Part shown: piece by piece, positions 31,487 to 40,795 of the stretch | Layout of the letters: every line of letters starts with the position of its first letter | How positions within the stretch are numbered: the stretch's first letter is position 1 | NCBI GenBank assembly: GCA_020849895.1 | Contig: JADZFN010000037.1 | Span: 1-45,568 of the forward strand | Direction of reading: 5' to 3' | Source of the DNA: Verrucomicrobiia bacterium | Lineage (GTDB): Bacteria > Verrucomicrobiota > Verrucomicrobiia > JABWAM01 | Length of the DNA stretch: 45,568 nt | The notes under the pieces: generated by a model | Databases searched by the model: none | What the model was told of the DNA's origin: nothing | What the model saw: only the letters and a program-made list of their open reading frames with translations | Program-made: the position numbers and the translations under genes

Positions 31487-32920
31487 TCAAACGACTGAGG
31501 AAGATCCGCCGCCGCCGTGGCGATAGCAATCCCAGCCGAGGTAGGTCGCAAACGCGTCGGCAATGCCTTCAGCCACGTGGCTGCGGGAAAGTGCGACGTG
31601 GTGCTCGAAGCCGTTGCGGCAGCACCAGCGGAGGAGCTCCTGCAGCCCCTTCACCCGGAGGACGCCGTAGCCGCCGAAGGATTCGAGCTTGTCGTTCGTG
31701 AACTCTCCTTCGCCGACATAGGTGGAGATGCGCCCGCGGAGGTCGTCCGTGCTCACGCGGCAGAAGGTCATGGGGCCCGGGGCGAGCGGGCCGACGACGG
31801 TCCCGTAGGTGTTCTCCTTGCCGACGGCGCCCGCAATGATCTCCTGACAGCTCATGCGGGCTTCCGCGAAGAATTCCTTGGGCAGGTTTGAACAGTGGAA
31901 GACGACGCACTTGTCGGGTTCACCGCCGAAATTGTTGTTCCAGTCCACAATCGCCGCGGGGCGTTCCGTCGCGAGCTGAAGGGCATACATCCCGACCAGG
32001 CCGGCGATGTCCACTTCGCAGGCGCTGGGGAGCAGATTGTTGCTCATCATGCTCATGAGTGTGCAGGGAACGACGCCGAAAAACTCCTGCAGAGCCGTCC
32101 AGCATTGGACCGCGCTGCCGACCAACTGCCTTTCCTGCATCCAGCGGTCCATAACGACGCCGAGCTTCGCCATCTTCAGGAGGGCGGCTTCGGGAATGCC
32201 CGCAGTGGACACATAGGCGCGGACTTCGGCGAGCTTGGCTTTCACGGGGCCTTCGGAATCCCGGAGGCGGCCGACCTTGCCCAACATTTCGAAGAGGTCA
32301 ATGACTTCGACGGAAATTCCCGAGCGTTCGAGAAGCTTTTCGCTGTAACGGACGGTATTGAAGGCAGCGGGACGCGCGCCGATCGCGCCGATGCGCGCGT
32401 GCTTCATGCCGCGGACGACGCGGCAGGTCGCTGCGAAACGGCGCAGGTCCATCAAAAAGCTTTCCGATTTCGGGGACGACGTGTGCTCGGTGGTGAGGCT
32501 GAAGGGGATGCCGTATTGGCGGAGGTTGTTGGCCGCCGACATCTTTCCACAGAAACTGTCGCGTCGGTGGGCGAGACCCATCTTCGTCGCATCGTCCGGG
32601 TAGGCTTGAAGCAGGACGGGAACGCCGAGCTCCGACCAGCGGATGGCATTGGCGATGGCGCGTTCGTCGCCGAAGTTCGGAAGGAAAACGAGGATGCCGT
32701 CAATGCGCTCGCGGTGTTTACGGAAGAGGTCGGCGCAGAGGCGCGCCTCGGCGAGCGATTCGATCGAACCGTGAGGCGAATCCTTCGGAGTGAGGACGAT
32801 CGCTTCGAACCCTTCGCTCTTGATCGCCGCGAGGGCTTCCGTGCGGCCCGCACGGCACAGTTCAGTAGGGAAAAAACCGCGGTTGCCGAGAATGACGCCG
32901 AAGGCGGTGCTTTTTTTCAT
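31487..32920 (-). CDS. L-fucose/L-arabinose isomerase family protein
   Basis: 477 residues from ATG 32920; an extended start would run into the DoxX gene. The N-terminal two-thirds has alternating Rossmann-like units (DGILVFLPNFGDERAIANAI, GVPVLLQAYPDDATK, ARIGAIGARPAAFNTV). The C-terminal part carries SACEVDIAGLVGMYALQLAT and AAIVDWNNNFG then KCVVFHCSNLP, which correspond to the Glu, Asp/Asn and His metal-binding positions of fucose and arabinose isomerases. The reaction would be aldose-ketose isomerisation with a divalent metal. There is no kinase or aldolase neighbour to fix the substrate; the adjacent DoxX and PilZ-like genes suggest no pathway. The broad family is clear, the exact reaction is not. 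Confidence 0.75.
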   Translation of the reverse strand: MKKSTAFGVILGNRGFFPTELCRAGRTEALAAIKSEGFEAIVLTPKDSPHGSIESLAEARLCADLFRKHRERIDGILVFLPNFGDERAIANAIRWSELGVPVLLQAYPDDATKMGLAHRRDSFCGKMSAANNLRQYGIPFSLTTEHTSSPKSESFLMDLRRFAATCRVVRGMKHARIGAIGARPAAFNTVRYSEKLLERSGISVEVIDLFEMLGKVGRLRDSEGPVKAKLAEVRAYVSTAGIPEAALLKMAKLGVVMDRWMQERQLVGSAVQCWTALQEFFGVVPCTLMSMMSNNLLPSACEVDIAGLVGMYALQLATERPAAIVDWNNNFGGEPDKCVVFHCSNLPKEFFAEARMSCQEIIAGAVGKENTYGTVVGPLAPGPMTFCRVSTDDLRGRISTYVGEGEFTNDKLESFGGYGVLRVKGLQELLRWCCRNGFEHHVALSRSHVAEGIADAFATYLGWDCYRHGGGGSSSVV

Positions 32921-32937
32921 GAGATTCGGAAACAAGG

Positions 32938-33423
32938 TCAGACGCCGCCGCTTCCAGAAACCTCTCTTTTTTCGGTGGAAAGGCAACGCCTCTCGCGAAG
33001 ACAGTCGAGACCGAGTCCGGCGTGGTCGGCGGTGGCCAGCAGGACGGCCGCGGCGCAAAGGTAGAGAAAGTTGGCGGCGGTCGTGGCGTAGTCATGGATC
33101 AGATAGACGCCGAAAATGAGTGCGAGGAGCGTCAACCCGGCGAGCTTCAGCGCGCCTCGAGTGAAGAGACCCAGCGCGAGGAGCGTCCCAACGAGCAGTT
33201 CGACAAACGGCAGGACGTGGAAAAAGGGCGAAAGGAGAAATGCGGGCAGGACGTCGGCGAACTTTTCTCGATACGGGCCGCGGACCCACCAGTCGTATTT
33301 GGCCAGTTTGTTGTAGGAGGCGATGAGGAAAAGGAGCGCCAGCCCCCAGCGCGGCAAGGCGTGCGCCCAGGCGCGGCAGCGCGCAAGGCAACAGGCGGAG
33401 GTTTTCGAAGGAGAATCGTTCAT
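32938..33423 (-). CDS. DoxX family membrane protein
   Basis: 161 residues with four membrane helices (WGLALLFLIASYNKLA; FFHVLPFVELLVGTLLALGL; LKLAGLTLLALIFGVYLIHD; ANFLYLCAAAVLLATADHAG). The first helix with ALLFLIASYNKLAKYD and the second with ELLVGTLLALGLFTRGALK are DoxX signatures. The family is linked to quinone or thiol metabolism in a few cases, but most members are uncharacterised. It is 17 bases upstream of the isomerase gene, so the two are probably one transcript. A hairpin in its 5-prime region may control it. Confidence 0.8.
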   Translation of the reverse strand: MNDSPSKTSACCLARCRAWAHALPRWGLALLFLIASYNKLAKYDWWVRGPYREKFADVLPAFLLSPFFHVLPFVELLVGTLLALGLFTRGALKLAGLTLLALIFGVYLIHDYATTAANFLYLCAAAVLLATADHAGLGLDCLRERRCLSTEKREVSGSGGV

Positions 33424-33425
33424 GG

Positions 33426-33450
33426 GGAGGCCTTTCGAGGGAAGGCCTCC
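33426..33450 (-). promoter_or_regulatory. Hairpin abutting the DoxX start codon
   Basis: Arms GGAGGCCTT (33426-33434) and AAGGCCTCC (33442-33450) are perfect complements with a seven-base loop. In the DoxX mRNA the AAGGAGG-like Shine-Dalgarno lies inside the stem, two bases before the start codon, so translation could be masked. It may equally be an operator in the divergent DoxX-corA spacer (33424-33623), which holds no other feature I can see. Confidence 0.45.
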
Positions 33451-33623
33451 TTATGGCATCGCGCGCGGGAGCTTCAAGCTTGAAATGCAGGGTTGCGCTT
33501 TTGAAGTTTCCGGGAGGGCACAGGCGGCAGGGGATCTCCCCGCGTTGGGAACTTCTCGCTCCGCTGACTGCGTCCGCTTTCGCCTTTGCCAACGCTTCAA
33601 GCATCCCGTAAAAAACGAGTGCG

Positions 33624-34595
33624 ATGGTGCATTCGTTCGTATTCGCGGAAGGCAAACTCATCGAGAGGGACCTGGACCTCGAGACGATCCCGATCTTTCT
33701 GAAGGACGAAGGAATCCACGTCTGGGTGGACCTCGAGAATCCGACATCCGAGGAAACGCAACGGGTGCTCGAGAAAATTTTTCAGTTCCATCCCCTCGCC
33801 ATCGAGGACTGCGTCACTTTCAGCCAGCTTCCCAAAGTCGAACCATACGACGACTACCTTTTTGTCGTCATCCACGCCGTGGACTTCGATCGCAAGGACG
33901 AACACTTTCGCACCGCCGAGCTCAACCTCTTCCTTGGAAAAAACTTTCTCGTGTCGTGGCACCGCGAGCCGCTCAAGAGCATCCAGGCCGCGCTCGACCG
34001 ATGCTCGAAGCGCACTCAGGTCGCCCGCGGTAGCGACCGCGTCGCCCACTCGATCCTCGACGCCCTCGTGGACAATTACCTGCCTGTGCTTCACGAGTTC
34101 GGCGACGGTGTAAACGAGATCGAGTCTCTCGTCCTTGAAGGCGGCGCCACGGCGCCGCTGATGAACCGGATCCTCCAGCTCAAGAAGGGGGTGCTTCACC
34201 TCGGGCAGATCATCCGCCCCCAACTCGAGGTGCTCAACCGCTTCGCCCGCGGCGAGTTCAAAATGGTCCGCACCCAGCTCGTCCCCTACTACCGGGACAT
34301 CTGCGACCACCTCGTCCGTTACAACGAGATGGCCGAGCAGTTTCGCGACTCGCTCAACGGCACGATGCAGCTCTATTTGAGCATTTCCTCCAACCGCACC
34401 GCCGAGATCGTCAAGGTCCTCACCTTGATCACTGTGATCACCACGCCCACCATGGTTGTCGGCACATGGTACGGCATGAACTTTCCGAACATGCCCGAGC
34501 TTGTGCACCGCTGGGGCTATCTCGCCGCGGTCGTCATCACGCTGCTTTCCACGCTCCTGACGGTGTTCTACATGCGCCGCCGCGGGTGGATGTGA
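33624..34595 (+). CDS. corA: CorA-family magnesium/divalent metal transporter
   Basis: 323 residues, the usual size. The N-terminal alpha/beta cytoplasmic domain (VHSFVFAEGKLIERDLDLET ... HPLAIEDCVTFSQLPKVEPY) is followed by the long stalk helix (about 150-255) and two C-terminal membrane helices (LITVITTPTMVVGTWYG and LAAVVITLLSTLLTVFYM). The signature GMN appears in VGTWYGMNFPNMPEL, the selectivity loop at the pore mouth. A positively charged tail (MRRRGWM) closes the protein. Pentameric inner-membrane uptake of Mg2+ (also Co2+ or Ni2+) is the family role. Confidence 0.93.
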   Translation: MVHSFVFAEGKLIERDLDLETIPIFLKDEGIHVWVDLENPTSEETQRVLEKIFQFHPLAIEDCVTFSQLPKVEPYDDYLFVVIHAVDFDRKDEHFRTAELNLFLGKNFLVSWHREPLKSIQAALDRCSKRTQVARGSDRVAHSILDALVDNYLPVLHEFGDGVNEIESLVLEGGATAPLMNRILQLKKGVLHLGQIIRPQLEVLNRFARGEFKMVRTQLVPYYRDICDHLVRYNEMAEQFRDSLNGTMQLYLSISSNRTAEIVKVLTLITVITTPTMVVGTWYGMNFPNMPELVHRWGYLAAVVITLLSTLLTVFYMRRRGWM

Positions 34596-34620
34596 CACCG
34601 CTCTTCCGCCTCGTGACTCC

Positions 34621-35856
34621 ATGAAAGCGACCTTTTTCGGCAAGGTCCTCGACCGGATGGATCGGCTCGACCCGCAGAGCGTCGCGCCCATCCTCGCCCG
34701 GCTCGTCCGCGAAAAGGGCTTTCTCGAAACGGTCTTCAACGCGCTCGAAGAAGGAGTCGTCGTGCTCGGTCCGGAGCGTCGCGCCCTCTGGCTCAACCGC
34801 GCGGCGCGGGAGCTCCTCGGGCTCGAGGAACGTTTCGCTCCGGGCGACTCGATCGAGGCCTGTCTCCCCGCCGAGTTTTGGCGTGCCACGGACGCAGACG
34901 CGGAATCCGACGCCCAACGCCACAGCCTCCACCGCCATGTCGAAGTCGCCTGGCCGCGCCGGCGCATCCTTCAGGTTGCCGTCACCCGCCTGGCGGCAAA
35001 CGATCCCGAAGAAGGCGAGATGCTCCTCATCGCCCGCGACGTCACCGAAGACCATCGCCGCGCCGCGAGAACGGTCGAACAGGAGCGCCTCGGGGCGATC
35101 ACCACCCTGGCCGCCGGAGTGGCCCACGAAATCGGCAATCCGCTCAATTCGCTGAACATCCATCTCCAACTCATCGAACGCGAGACGCGCCAACCGGGTC
35201 CGTGCGACCGCGAGAAGATCGGCCGTCTCGTCCGCACCTGCGCGGACGAAGTCCATCGCCTCGATCAGATCCTCCATCAATTCCTCCGCGCCGTCCGCCC
35301 GACCTGCCCCGCGCTCGAGCCCTGTCCCGCGAACGACCTGCTCAAGGAGGTCCTCCACGTCCTCCAGCCGGAGCTCGATCAAAAGGGCGTGCTCGTCGAA
35401 CGCGAATTCGGGCGCGATCTCCCACGCCTCCTCGCCGACCGGGGTCAGATGAAACAGGTTTTCTTCAATCTCATCCGCAACGGCCTCCAGGCGATGACCG
35501 ACGGCGGCATCCTCCGCATCCGCACGGAGCTCGTCGGGGACCGGATCGCCGTGACAGTGCGCGACGCCGGCGACGGCATCCCCCCCGAACTCCTCCAACG
35601 GTTGTTCGAGCCGTACTTCACCACCAAAGAGGAGGGTTCGGGGCTCGGGCTCTTGATCGTCCAGAGAGTTGTCCGTGAGCATGGCGGACTTATCGAGGTG
35701 AGCAGCGAGCCCGGACGGGGGACCACCTTCCGCATCCTTCTCCCCATCGCCGACAAGCGCATCCGCCTGCTCACGGTGGAGGCGCCACCAGCTCCAGCCC
35801 CGGAGCCCGGCCGTCGCCAAGCCCAGGTCGAAAAAAAGAGGCGTCGCCGCTCATGA
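34621..35856 (+). CDS. PAS-containing sensor histidine kinase (NtrB-like)
   Basis: 411 residues, cytoplasmic (no membrane segment). A PAS-like domain covers about 35-145 (GFLETVFNALEEGVVVLGPE ... MLLIARDVTEDHR). The dimerisation/phospho-acceptor domain has the H-box LAAGVAHEIGNPLNSLNIHL with His169. The ATPase domain has the N-box FFNLIRNGLQAM (Asn287), the G1 box DAGDGIPPELLQRLFEPYF and the G2 box EEGSGLGLLIVQRVVREHGG. All residues for ATP binding and autophosphorylation are present. The C-terminus is Arg/Lys-rich. No response regulator is next to it. Its last codon overlaps the start of the TolC-like gene, suggesting co-expression with the efflux genes. An orphan kinase acting with a distant regulator is likely. 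Confidence 0.9.
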   Translation: MKATFFGKVLDRMDRLDPQSVAPILARLVREKGFLETVFNALEEGVVVLGPERRALWLNRAARELLGLEERFAPGDSIEACLPAEFWRATDADAESDAQRHSLHRHVEVAWPRRRILQVAVTRLAANDPEEGEMLLIARDVTEDHRRAARTVEQERLGAITTLAAGVAHEIGNPLNSLNIHLQLIERETRQPGPCDREKIGRLVRTCADEVHRLDQILHQFLRAVRPTCPALEPCPANDLLKEVLHVLQPELDQKGVLVEREFGRDLPRLLADRGQMKQVFFNLIRNGLQAMTDGGILRIRTELVGDRIAVTVRDAGDGIPPELLQRLFEPYFTTKEEGSGLGLLIVQRVVREHGGLIEVSSEPGRGTTFRILLPIADKRIRLLTVEAPPAPAPEPGRRQAQVEKKRRRRS

Positions 35857-37451
35857 ACGTTTTTCGCTCGCTTTCCGTCGTAGGGTTCGCGGGCCTTATG
35901 GTGGTCGCGGCGGCGTCCTGTCGCAAAGCGGCGCCGCCCTCTCCGCCCGCCGCACCGCCGCCTCTCCCGCCCGCGAAGATCGAATCGCCGCCGCCGAGCG
36001 CGTTTGACGCGCCCCGGCCCGGTACAACGGAAACGCCGCCGAGCGCCGCGGAATCTTCCGCAGCGGATGAAGGGCCGCTGGACGCCGTCGCGCCGGCGGC
36101 GAGCGGCGAGCCTCTGAGTTTTTCGGAAGTCCTTGCGCGCGTCCTCACGCGTTATCCGGAGCTTCGCGCGCGCCACGCGCAGGTGGAGGAAGCGCTCGCC
36201 GCGCAGAGCCTGGCCGTGGCCGGCTTCCTCCCGCGCCTGCAGGCGCGCGTGGGCTGGGAGCGTACCGACAGTCCGGTGGGGGTCTTCATGAACAAGCTGG
36301 AGCAACGGAGCTTCCAGCAGGAGGACTTTCAGGTGGATCGCCTGAACCATCCGTCCGCGCGCTCGGATTTTCACGGGGCGCTGCGCCTGGAGTTTCCTCT
36401 CTTCGACGCCTTCCAGACCCTTGCGGCGTCCCGCACCGCCGGCCACGCGCTGAAATCGGAGCGCGCCCGCGAACGACACGTCCGCGCCGAGGCCGCGCTC
36501 CTCGCCATCGAGGCGTGGCTCCAGGTCGAACGCGCCGACCGCGTCGAGGCGATGGCCCGCGAAAGCCTCGCACGGACCCGCCGGGATCTCGCCGAAGCCG
36601 AGAGCCTGCGCGAGCAAGGCCTTGCGCTCGGAGCGGATTTCCACACGGCGCGAGTGGCGGCAGCCGCGCTGGAGCAACGCCTCCACGAATGCGTCGCCAC
36701 ACGCGCCGTGGCGCGCGCGGCGCTCAACATTCTGCGCGGCGCGGACCTCGATCGGCCTTTTGCGACTCCCACGGTTTCCGTTCCGGTTTCGGCGGACCTC
36801 CGACCCACGAAGGAATGGCTTGAAGACGCCTTCAGGAACCGCGCCGACCTGGCCGCCGCGCGGAGCGCGGTCGAGGCGCGGCGTTCCGAGGTCGGACGGA
36901 TGAAGGCGCGCCGCCTGCCGGACGTTTCCCTTTTCGCGGAAGGCGCCGACCACACCCGCGCATTCGAACAGCACGGAAGCGAATACACGCTGGGCGCGAA
37001 GGCGACTGTGGACCTCTTCGATCCCGCCCATGGCGCGCGCGTGCGCGCCGCGGAAGCGCGCCTGAAGCAGGTGGAAGAGACGGAGGCCGCGCTCCGCGAC
37101 GCCATCGCGACCTCGATCGCGGGGGCGGCGGCGCGCGTGGAGACGGCGCGGCGCAACCTCGCCGTCCTTGACGCGGCCGCAGGCGACGCCCGCGAGGCGA
37201 CTCGCTTCACGCACGGCCTCGCACGCGACGGGCGCAAGTCCGTCGCCGACATCCTCGCGGCGCGCACGGTCCAACTCGAAGTCGAGCGCGCCCGTGCGGA
37301 AGCGCGCGCCGAGACCGTCGCCTCGCGGGCGCGCTTGGCGTTCCTCGCCGGACGTCTCGAAAGCCCGCTTCTCGACGAGTTCGTCCTCCGCCTCGGCGCC
37401 GGAGAAAACGCGGCGGCGGAAGCCCGAACTCCGAAGGGAGCCCCGAAGTGA
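35853..37451 (+). CDS. TolC-family outer-membrane efflux lipoprotein
   Basis: 532 residues. The N-terminus has a lipoprotein signal with lipobox VVAAASCRKA, followed by a long Pro-rich linker (residues 25-75). The body has two repeats of long coiled-coil helices typical of TolC: LSFSEVLARVLTRYPELRAR at the start of repeat one, and TKEWLEDAFRNRADLAAARS at the start of repeat two, each followed by strands (GFLPRLQARVGWER; ARRLPDVSLFAEGAD). It would form the outer-membrane channel of a tripartite efflux pump. The start lies inside the kinase stop codon (ATGA), so translation is coupled to the kinase. The RND pump gene follows after 109 bases; no adaptor gene lies between. Confidence 0.88.
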   Translation: MNVFRSLSVVGFAGLMVVAAASCRKAAPPSPPAAPPPLPPAKIESPPPSAFDAPRPGTTETPPSAAESSAADEGPLDAVAPAASGEPLSFSEVLARVLTRYPELRARHAQVEEALAAQSLAVAGFLPRLQARVGWERTDSPVGVFMNKLEQRSFQQEDFQVDRLNHPSARSDFHGALRLEFPLFDAFQTLAASRTAGHALKSERARERHVRAEAALLAIEAWLQVERADRVEAMARESLARTRRDLAEAESLREQGLALGADFHTARVAAAALEQRLHECVATRAVARAALNILRGADLDRPFATPTVSVPVSADLRPTKEWLEDAFRNRADLAAARSAVEARRSEVGRMKARRLPDVSLFAEGADHTRAFEQHGSEYTLGAKATVDLFDPAHGARVRAAEARLKQVEETEAALRDAIATSIAGAAARVETARRNLAVLDAAAGDAREATRFTHGLARDGRKSVADILAARTVQLEVERARAEARAETVASRARLAFLAGRLESPLLDEFVLRLGAGENAAAEARTPKGAPK

Positions 37452-37560
37452 GCCTCTCGCATCCGCGCGGACCGGAGATCCGCCTCCCCTTTCTTCGGTT
37501 TGCCGGCTTTGAATTTCCCTCGAATTTTAGGATTCGAATTTCGAAGGGAGAGAACGCGCC

Positions 37561-40500
37561 ATGAACCCTCCTCCCCAAGCCGCTCCTTCCTCCGGCGGGT
37601 TCTCCGGCATGGTCCGCTTTTTTTCAGACTCGAAGATCACGCCGCTGCTGATCCTCGCGAGCGTGCTGCTGGGCGTTTTCTCCCTCCTCCAGCTCCCCCG
37701 GGAGGAGGAGCCGCAGATCGTCGTGCCGATCTACGACGTGATGGTTGCCTGGCCCGGCGCGTCCGCGCCCGAACTGGAGAAGCGGATCGTCGAACTGGGC
37801 GAGCGCAAATTCTGGGAGATCCCCGGCGTGGAGTACGTCTATTCCACGGCGCGCCCCAACGGCGCGATGTTCATCGTGCGCTTCAAGGTGGGCCAGGACC
37901 TCGAACGAAGCACGATTAACCTCTACAACAAGATTCAGTCCAATTTCGATTTCATCCCTCCGGGCGCGGGCCTCCCTCTGGTAAAACCGCGTTCGATTGA
38001 CGACGTCCCCATCCTCGCGCTGACCTTCCACAGCGCGCGGCGTTCCGCGGTGGACCTCCGGGCGCAGGTCGCCCGGCTGCGACAGGAAATCAACGCCATC
38101 CCGAACGTGTCGGAGACGACGTTGATCGGGGGGAGGAAACGCCAGTTCCAGGTTTTCTTCGATCCCGCGAAACTGGCGCGCCGCTCGATCGCGCCGACGG
38201 AGCTCGCCGACCGCCTGCGCGCCGCGAATGTCCGCCTTCCCGCCGGGCACCTCGAATCGCGCCCCCTCCGCGTCGCCATGGACACAGACGGTTTCCTTCT
38301 CTCCCGCGACGACCTCGCGCGGCTCGTGGTGGGGATCCACGCCGGTCGCGCGGTCCCCCTCGGGGAAGTGGCGCGCGTGACGGACGGTCCCGACGAAGAT
38401 GAGCGCGCCGTCGAAATCCGCTTCGGTCCCGCCGCCGGAAAGAACGCCTCCGGCGCGCACGAAGCGGTAACGCTGACCGTCGCCAAACGCAAGGGCGCCA
38501 ACGCCACGCTCCTCTCGAACGTGATCCTCGCGAAGCTCACCGCCCTACGCGACGCCGGCCAGTTTCCCGCCGACCTCGAGTGGACGGTGACGCGCGACTA
38601 CGGGCATACCGCTGCCGAGAAATCGAACGAGCTCCTCTTCCATATGGGGCTGGCGATCTTCGGGGTCGGCCTGCTCATCGCGTGGGCGCTCGGTCTGCGC
38701 GCTGCGGGGGTGGTCCTCATCGCCATTCCGGTGACGCTCGCGCTGACGCTGGCGACCTTTCACTTCTTCGGCTTCACGGTGAACCGGATCACACTCTTCG
38801 CGCTGATCTTCACCATCGGAATCCTCGTGGACGACCCGATCGTCGGCGTGGAGAACATCGTCCGCCATCTCGCGCTCCCGTCCTCTCGCGGACGGGAGAC
38901 GCTCGAGGTGGCGGGGGAGGCGATCCGAGAAATCATCAGCCCGCTCATCCTCGCCACGCTCGCGGTGATCGCCGCGATCCTTCCGATGGCGTTCGTCGGC
39001 GGCCTCATGGGTCCCTACATGCGCCCGATCCCGATCGGCGCATCGGCGGCAATGGTCTTTTCGCTGCTGGTCTCGCTCACCGTCACCCCGTGGGCCGCGC
39101 TCCGCATCCTGCGGCGCGACGAGCAGCCCCATCGCGTGGACGCCCACGGCGTGCCGGAGGACGCGCTCACCCGGCTCTATCTCCGCTTCATGCGCCCGCT
39201 GCTCGCCAAACGGCGCCTGCGCCTTCTCTTCCTCGCCGGACTCGGGGTCCTGCTCCTGATCTCCGTGGCGCTCATCCCTCTCAAGGCGGTGCGTCTGAAG
39301 ATGCTGCCTTTCGACAACAAGAGCGAATTCCAGGTGATCCTCGATCTGCCGGAAGGCACGCCCCTCGAACGCACGCGTGCGACGCTCTCGGCGATGGCCG
39401 AGGAGGTCCTCAAGGCGCCCGAGGTTCACGACGTGGAAATGCACGTAGGAACCGCCGCACCGTACAACTTCAACGGCCTCGTCCGCCATTACTTCCTGCG
39501 CGATCAGCCGCATCAGGGCGATCTTCAGGTGAACCTCGCGCCGCGCGCCCGACGCAAGCGGCAAAGCCATTCGATCGCCGAGAGCCTGCGCGAACGGCTG
39601 AATGCCCTCGCCCTGCGTGCCGGCGGACATGTGCAGATCGCCGAGGTGCCACCGGGACCGCCCGTGCTCTCCACGCTGGTCCTCGAGATATACGGCCCTG
39701 ATGCGGCGGCGCGCGACCGCCTCGCGCGGGAGATCGAACACCGCCTTCGGCTCTCTTCGGGGATCACCGACGTGGCCACCTATGTCACACGCCCCGAACC
39801 GCGCCGCCGCCTCGAGGTAGATCCGGCGCGAGCCTCGCTCAACGACATTCCCGCCGCCGAGATCGGACGCGCGCTCGGCGCGGCGCTTTCCGGCGAAACG
39901 GTCGGCCTCGCTCGTCTGCTCGACGCGGACGAGCCGGTCGAGATCGTCCTGCGCCTCCCGCGCGAAATGCGGCGCGACGACCATGCGCTCGCCTCGCTTC
40001 GTTTGATGAACCGTTCGGGACGGCTCGTGCCCGTCGCCGACCTGGTGCGTCCGGTGGAGGGAACGGGCGACCGCACACTCTACCGGAAGAACCTGATGCC
40101 GGTCTCTTACGTGCTGGCCGACGTGACCGACCGGATCGGCAGCCCCGTCTATGCGATCCTCGACCTTCAGGAGAAGCTCAAAGAGCTGCGCGCCCCGGAC
40201 GGGAAACCTCTGGAGATGTTTTTCATCCACCCGCCGATGGACCCGAACATCTGGGGTATGAAATGGGACGGTGAATGGCACATCACCCACGAGGTTTTTC
40301 GCGACATGGGCCTGGCTTTCGCGGCAGTGCTCGTGCTGATCTTCGTCCTCGTGGTGGGATGGTTCCGCTCGTTCGTCACGCCATGGGTGGTCATGCTTCC
40401 GATTCCGCTTTCTCTGGTGGGCATCCTGCCGGCGCATTGGATCACGGGGACGTTTTTCACGGCCACCTCGATGATCGGCATGATCGCCGGCGCGGGCATC

Positions 40501-40782
40501 GTCGTACGCAACGCGATCATCCTCGTGGATTTTATCGAGCTCCGCCTGGCGCACGGAGAAACCCTCGAGGAAGCCTGCATGGACGCGGGGGCGATCCGCT
40601 TCCGCCCGATGCTGTTGACGGCCGCCGCGGTGGTCGTCGGCGCCTCGGTGATCTTGATGGACCCGATCTTCCAGGGACTTGCGCTCTCGCTGATCGCGGG
40701 GGAAATCGCCTCCACCCTGCTCTCTCGCACCGCGGTGCCGGTGCTTTATCTGATGACGCATCGCGCGCCGAAGCGCCGCTGA
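37561..40782 (+). CDS. RND-family efflux transporter (AcrB/CzcA-like)
   Basis: 1,073 residues, the normal length for HAE/HME-type RND pumps. After a short Pro-rich N-terminus come the first helix (ITPLLILASVLLGVFSLLQL), the porter domain, the central membrane block with the proton-relay aspartates in IGILVDDPIVGVENIVRHLA, a second porter/docking half (DNKSEFQVILDLPEGTPLER), and the C-terminal six-helix block ending VLYLMTHRAPKRR. It would pump substrates out of the inner membrane or periplasm using proton motive force. A periplasmic adaptor (membrane-fusion protein) is missing from this operon, so an unlinked adaptor must serve it, or the operon has lost one. Its end faces infA with only 13 bases between. 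Confidence 0.93.
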   Translation: MNPPPQAAPSSGGFSGMVRFFSDSKITPLLILASVLLGVFSLLQLPREEEPQIVVPIYDVMVAWPGASAPELEKRIVELGERKFWEIPGVEYVYSTARPNGAMFIVRFKVGQDLERSTINLYNKIQSNFDFIPPGAGLPLVKPRSIDDVPILALTFHSARRSAVDLRAQVARLRQEINAIPNVSETTLIGGRKRQFQVFFDPAKLARRSIAPTELADRLRAANVRLPAGHLESRPLRVAMDTDGFLLSRDDLARLVVGIHAGRAVPLGEVARVTDGPDEDERAVEIRFGPAAGKNASGAHEAVTLTVAKRKGANATLLSNVILAKLTALRDAGQFPADLEWTVTRDYGHTAAEKSNELLFHMGLAIFGVGLLIAWALGLRAAGVVLIAIPVTLALTLATFHFFGFTVNRITLFALIFTIGILVDDPIVGVENIVRHLALPSSRGRETLEVAGEAIREIISPLILATLAVIAAILPMAFVGGLMGPYMRPIPIGASAAMVFSLLVSLTVTPWAALRILRRDEQPHRVDAHGVPEDALTRLYLRFMRPLLAKRRLRLLFLAGLGVLLLISVALIPLKAVRLKMLPFDNKSEFQVILDLPEGTPLERTRATLSAMAEEVLKAPEVHDVEMHVGTAAPYNFNGLVRHYFLRDQPHQGDLQVNLAPRARRKRQSHSIAESLRERLNALALRAGGHVQIAEVPPGPPVLSTLVLEIYGPDAAARDRLAREIEHRLRLSSGITDVATYVTRPEPRRRLEVDPARASLNDIPAAEIGRALGAALSGETVGLARLLDADEPVEIVLRLPREMRRDDHALASLRLMNRSGRLVPVADLVRPVEGTGDRTLYRKNLMPVSYVLADVTDRIGSPVYAILDLQEKLKELRAPDGKPLEMFFIHPPMDPNIWGMKWDGEWHITHEVFRDMGLAFAAVLVLIFVLVVGWFRSFVTPWVVMLPIPLSLVGILPAHWITGTFFTATSMIGMIAGAGIVVRNAIILVDFIELRLAHGETLEEACMDAGAIRFRPMLLTAAAVVVGASVILMDPIFQGLALSLIAGEIASTLLSRTAVPVLYLMTHRAPKRR

Positions 40783-40795
40783 GCTACGCCTTCCG

